In this document: one piece after another, positions 62,131 through 64,000 of the stretch
Numbering within the stretch: the first letter of the stretch is position 1
Layout of the letters: each line of letters starts with the position of its first letter
Assembly: GCA_013397115.1 (NCBI GenBank)
Contig: VWZW01004379.1
Location: forward strand, 685,121 to 749,120
Direction of reading: 5' to 3'
Length of the DNA stretch: 64,000 bases
Source of the DNA: Edolisoma coerulescens
Taxonomy: Eukaryota > Chordata > Aves > Passeriformes > Campephagidae
Program-made: the position numbers and the translations under genes
Notes under the pieces: model-generated
What the model was told of the DNA's origin: nothing
Seen by the model: only the letters and a program-made list of their open reading frames with translations
Database searches by the model: none

Positions 62131-63080
62131 TCCAGCTCAAAAGTCAGAGGGAAATAAGTTGTGCCACCCTGAACAAAAAAAATTGGGAATCACAGATGGA
62201 ATTCATGAAAATTCCACGTCAGCACTACAGATACAGACATTTCCCAAGACAAACACTGTCTGTGCATTTACCAGCTCTGAGTGGATTCTCCCTCTCCCCC
62301 TGCCCTTTTAACCCATTCCCACTTGTGGGATCCACAGGCTCCCCCAGCTCCATTCCTGATCCATGGGAACCATCTCCTTTGGCTCCCTGGGCCCTGGCAG
62401 CACCTCCCTTCCCTTCCCCACACCTGCCCCAGGCAGAGATGGGGAAGAATCTCAGTGGGGAACCCTCAATCCTAAACCACTTTTTCCCACCATTTCTATT
62501 TTTAGGTTTATTTTTTCTACCCCTCCATCACATTCCCTCTTTCCCCCGTGATCTCTTTTCCAGCCTGAGGAATCCTGAAGTCCTTGGAAAGCTGGTGAGC
62601 CCTTGGATTGAGTGATTTTGAGGCAGAAAAGGGATTATTTGGCATCACTGCAAGAGCTCAGCACTGACAACCAGGGCAAACACAGGCCTCGAGTAGCAGC
62701 TCTGTGCTAAACCAAGATTTAATTCTCCAAAATCAGATTAATCCACAGCTGCTCAGTGCAACATCACAGCAGGCTCGGAAAAAATTACAATAAAGGACAG
62801 AATATGTTTGATTTTAAGGTTTTGGACTCTTCTGGGATCATTTAGGGTGTTATTTATCAATATTTTCCCTCAGTGGTGTGAATAGGACCAGCATTTAAAG
62901 GAACGTGCATCTCTACCCCCTGGTGCTGCACACTTGATACACAAAATATCTGATACATATTTAATACATAAAATACCTGATACCAAATATTTTCTAGCCA
63001 TAGCCATGTTTTCCAAGTTTTTAGGTACCTAATTTCCATATATTGTAACCATGATTAAAATCACACCCCTTAGAAAAGAT

Positions 63081-63195
63081 GACCACTAAACCATAGCAGT
63101 GAGATCTACAATTCATATTTATTATATATTATTTTATGACCATTAAACCAGAGTTTATAAGAGCTGTAAGTTATAATTATTATATACTATTTTAT
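63081..63195. repeat. Tandem duplication of a ~57-bp unit
   Basis: GACCACTAAACCATAGCAGT and GACCATTAAACCAGAG open two successive copies. Both close with TTATTATATA(T/C)TATTTTAT-like sequence, at 63137 and 63195. The copies are diverged but collinear. Confidence 0.75.
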
Positions 63196-64000
63196 TAAAA
63201 TAAAAACCATTTTAAATCAGTTTCTCACATTTCCTAATGCTGAGTATGTGGCATACTGAAAAAACTTCATTTTCACCTCATTCTTCTGAGGTTTCAAACT
63301 GATTTTCTTAGGGAAAAAAGAGGACATTTACAGAGTATCTGTACAGCTCTGATGGGGAGGATGCTCCAAGACAGGTCAGGCAGTTTAAACAATCAAATTT
63401 CTGCTACAAAGGCACTGCAGCAAGAAAGGGTCCAGGCAACTCTTGCAATGACCAGCTGGGAATAAGTCGTGGCACAGCACAAGTAAGAGAAAGGGGAATA
63501 TTCACATCTTTCATCAACAATTTTTCAACATTCAGAGGCAACAGCCCTCCTGGTTTTGATATGGAAATCACAAGTTTAACAAATTCTTAGTGCAGGCACA
63601 CAAAATCACCTAGCTGAAGATTTTAAATATGTACCCAAACAACTCTGATCTACCTGATGCACTCAGTAACTGACTTAAAATCAACAGAAAATGCTAATGG
63701 GAAGCCTGGTATCCAGGATAAACTTTAGTTAAACTTCTTAATTGAATAATACACATAAACACAACTTGAGCTTCTTTTAATTAAAGAAGAAAAGCAGATT
63801 TTATAATACCTTTTGCAACTTCTGGTTAAGATACAAATATTTAAATTGTGAAATATTTGTTTGTCCCAAACGAGTGTATGAAAACTTTCACTGTAGACAT
63901 CTTTAAATATTAATAAAAGATTACACAACTAAACACTCATCCTTTTCCAAGAGGAACACAGATGGGAAAATCAGTTTATTCTGAACTTCAGGGAGCCAAT

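Larger units (their letters stand above)
1..64000 (-). other. RSRC1: RSRC1 gene, internal part (three exons plus introns)
   Basis: Three minus-strand exons read in order as one protein segment: an Arg/Ser-rich stretch passing into a Lys/Glu-rich stretch, then DSANIKAGLEHL, then TPAEQAKARLQLVLEAA. From memory this order and these motifs match vertebrate RSRC1, a nuclear SR-related protein that acts in constitutive and alternative splicing and in 3' splice-site selection. The splice phases agree across both junctions, so the exons belong to one transcript. Neither the start codon and first RS exons nor the C-terminal coiled-coil and stop exons are visible. They should lie beyond the right and left edges respectively. 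Introns of 14.9 and 22.6 kb, plus two open-ended introns, fit the very long RSRC1 gene known in other vertebrates. Confidence 0.88.
43657..64000 (-). other. RSRC1: RSRC1 intron (upstream part, open-ended)
   Basis: This is the intron upstream of the RS-domain exon. No N-terminal RSRC1 exon with SSSSSS or RKKGGRKSRS-like coding sequence is visible, so the gene's first exons should lie further right. The interval holds three clear CR1 fragments, enhancer-like unique blocks at about 46.4, 53.8, 56.8 and 59.1 kb, an exon-like 62-bp segment, and the tandem-repeat cluster at 60.2-63.2 kb. The rest (for example 49.0-51.8 kb) is ordinary AT-rich sequence. Confidence 0.72.

Noticed and set aside
1..64000. 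CRISPR array, tRNA or rRNA genes, bacterial operons
   Set aside because: None seen. The only regular array (61251-62130) has no spacers, and the window is clearly vertebrate intron.

Overview
The window is vertebrate nuclear DNA, most likely from a bird. At least twenty fragments of CR1 LINE retrotransposons are visible on both strands. Nothing resembling an Alu-, B1- or L1-type repeat stands out, and there is no compact prokaryotic gene layout. The only gene I can identify is RSRC1 (arginine/serine-rich coiled-coil 1, SRrp53), an SR-related splicing factor, on the minus strand. Three of its internal coding exons are present, at 43492-43656, 20842-20878 and 5920-5971. All have canonical AG/GT borders and mutually compatible phases (2/1, 1/2, then 0). 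The 5' exons should lie beyond the right edge and the 3' exons beyond the left edge, so almost all of the window is RSRC1 intron.

Layout, in transcript order from right to left. The intron at 43657-64000 holds a cluster of tandem repeats at 60.2-63.2 kb. Its centre is a very regular 40-bp minisatellite with exactly 22 units (61251-62130). The same intron has several CR1 tails, a 62-bp exon-like segment at 51981-52042, and AT-rich, homeodomain-site-rich stretches that look like conserved non-coding elements. The intron at 20879-43491 (about 22.6 kb) holds more CR1 copies, including one that lacks its 3' end, an 81-bp tandem duplication, and further enhancer-like stretches. The intron at 5972-20841 (about 14.9 kb) holds CR1 copies, a small pyrimidine-rich minisatellite, and the most enhancer-like block in the window (14.6-15.7 kb). 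The left 5.9 kb is intron with two CR1 fragments.

RSRC1 lies beside the homeobox gene SHOX2 in vertebrates, and RSRC1 introns are known to host long-range enhancers of SHOX2. I therefore read the non-repetitive, CpG-containing, TAATTA-rich stretches as candidate SHOX2-type enhancers. That reading is inference from composition and synteny, because I cannot align to other genomes. The most notable new observations are the edge-to-centre variant structure of the 22-unit minisatellite, which places about 20 AATAAA hexamers on the RSRC1 sense strand; an alternating roughly 100-bp tandem repeat next to it; two CR1 copies that share the same foreign 5' segment; and a candidate poison exon.
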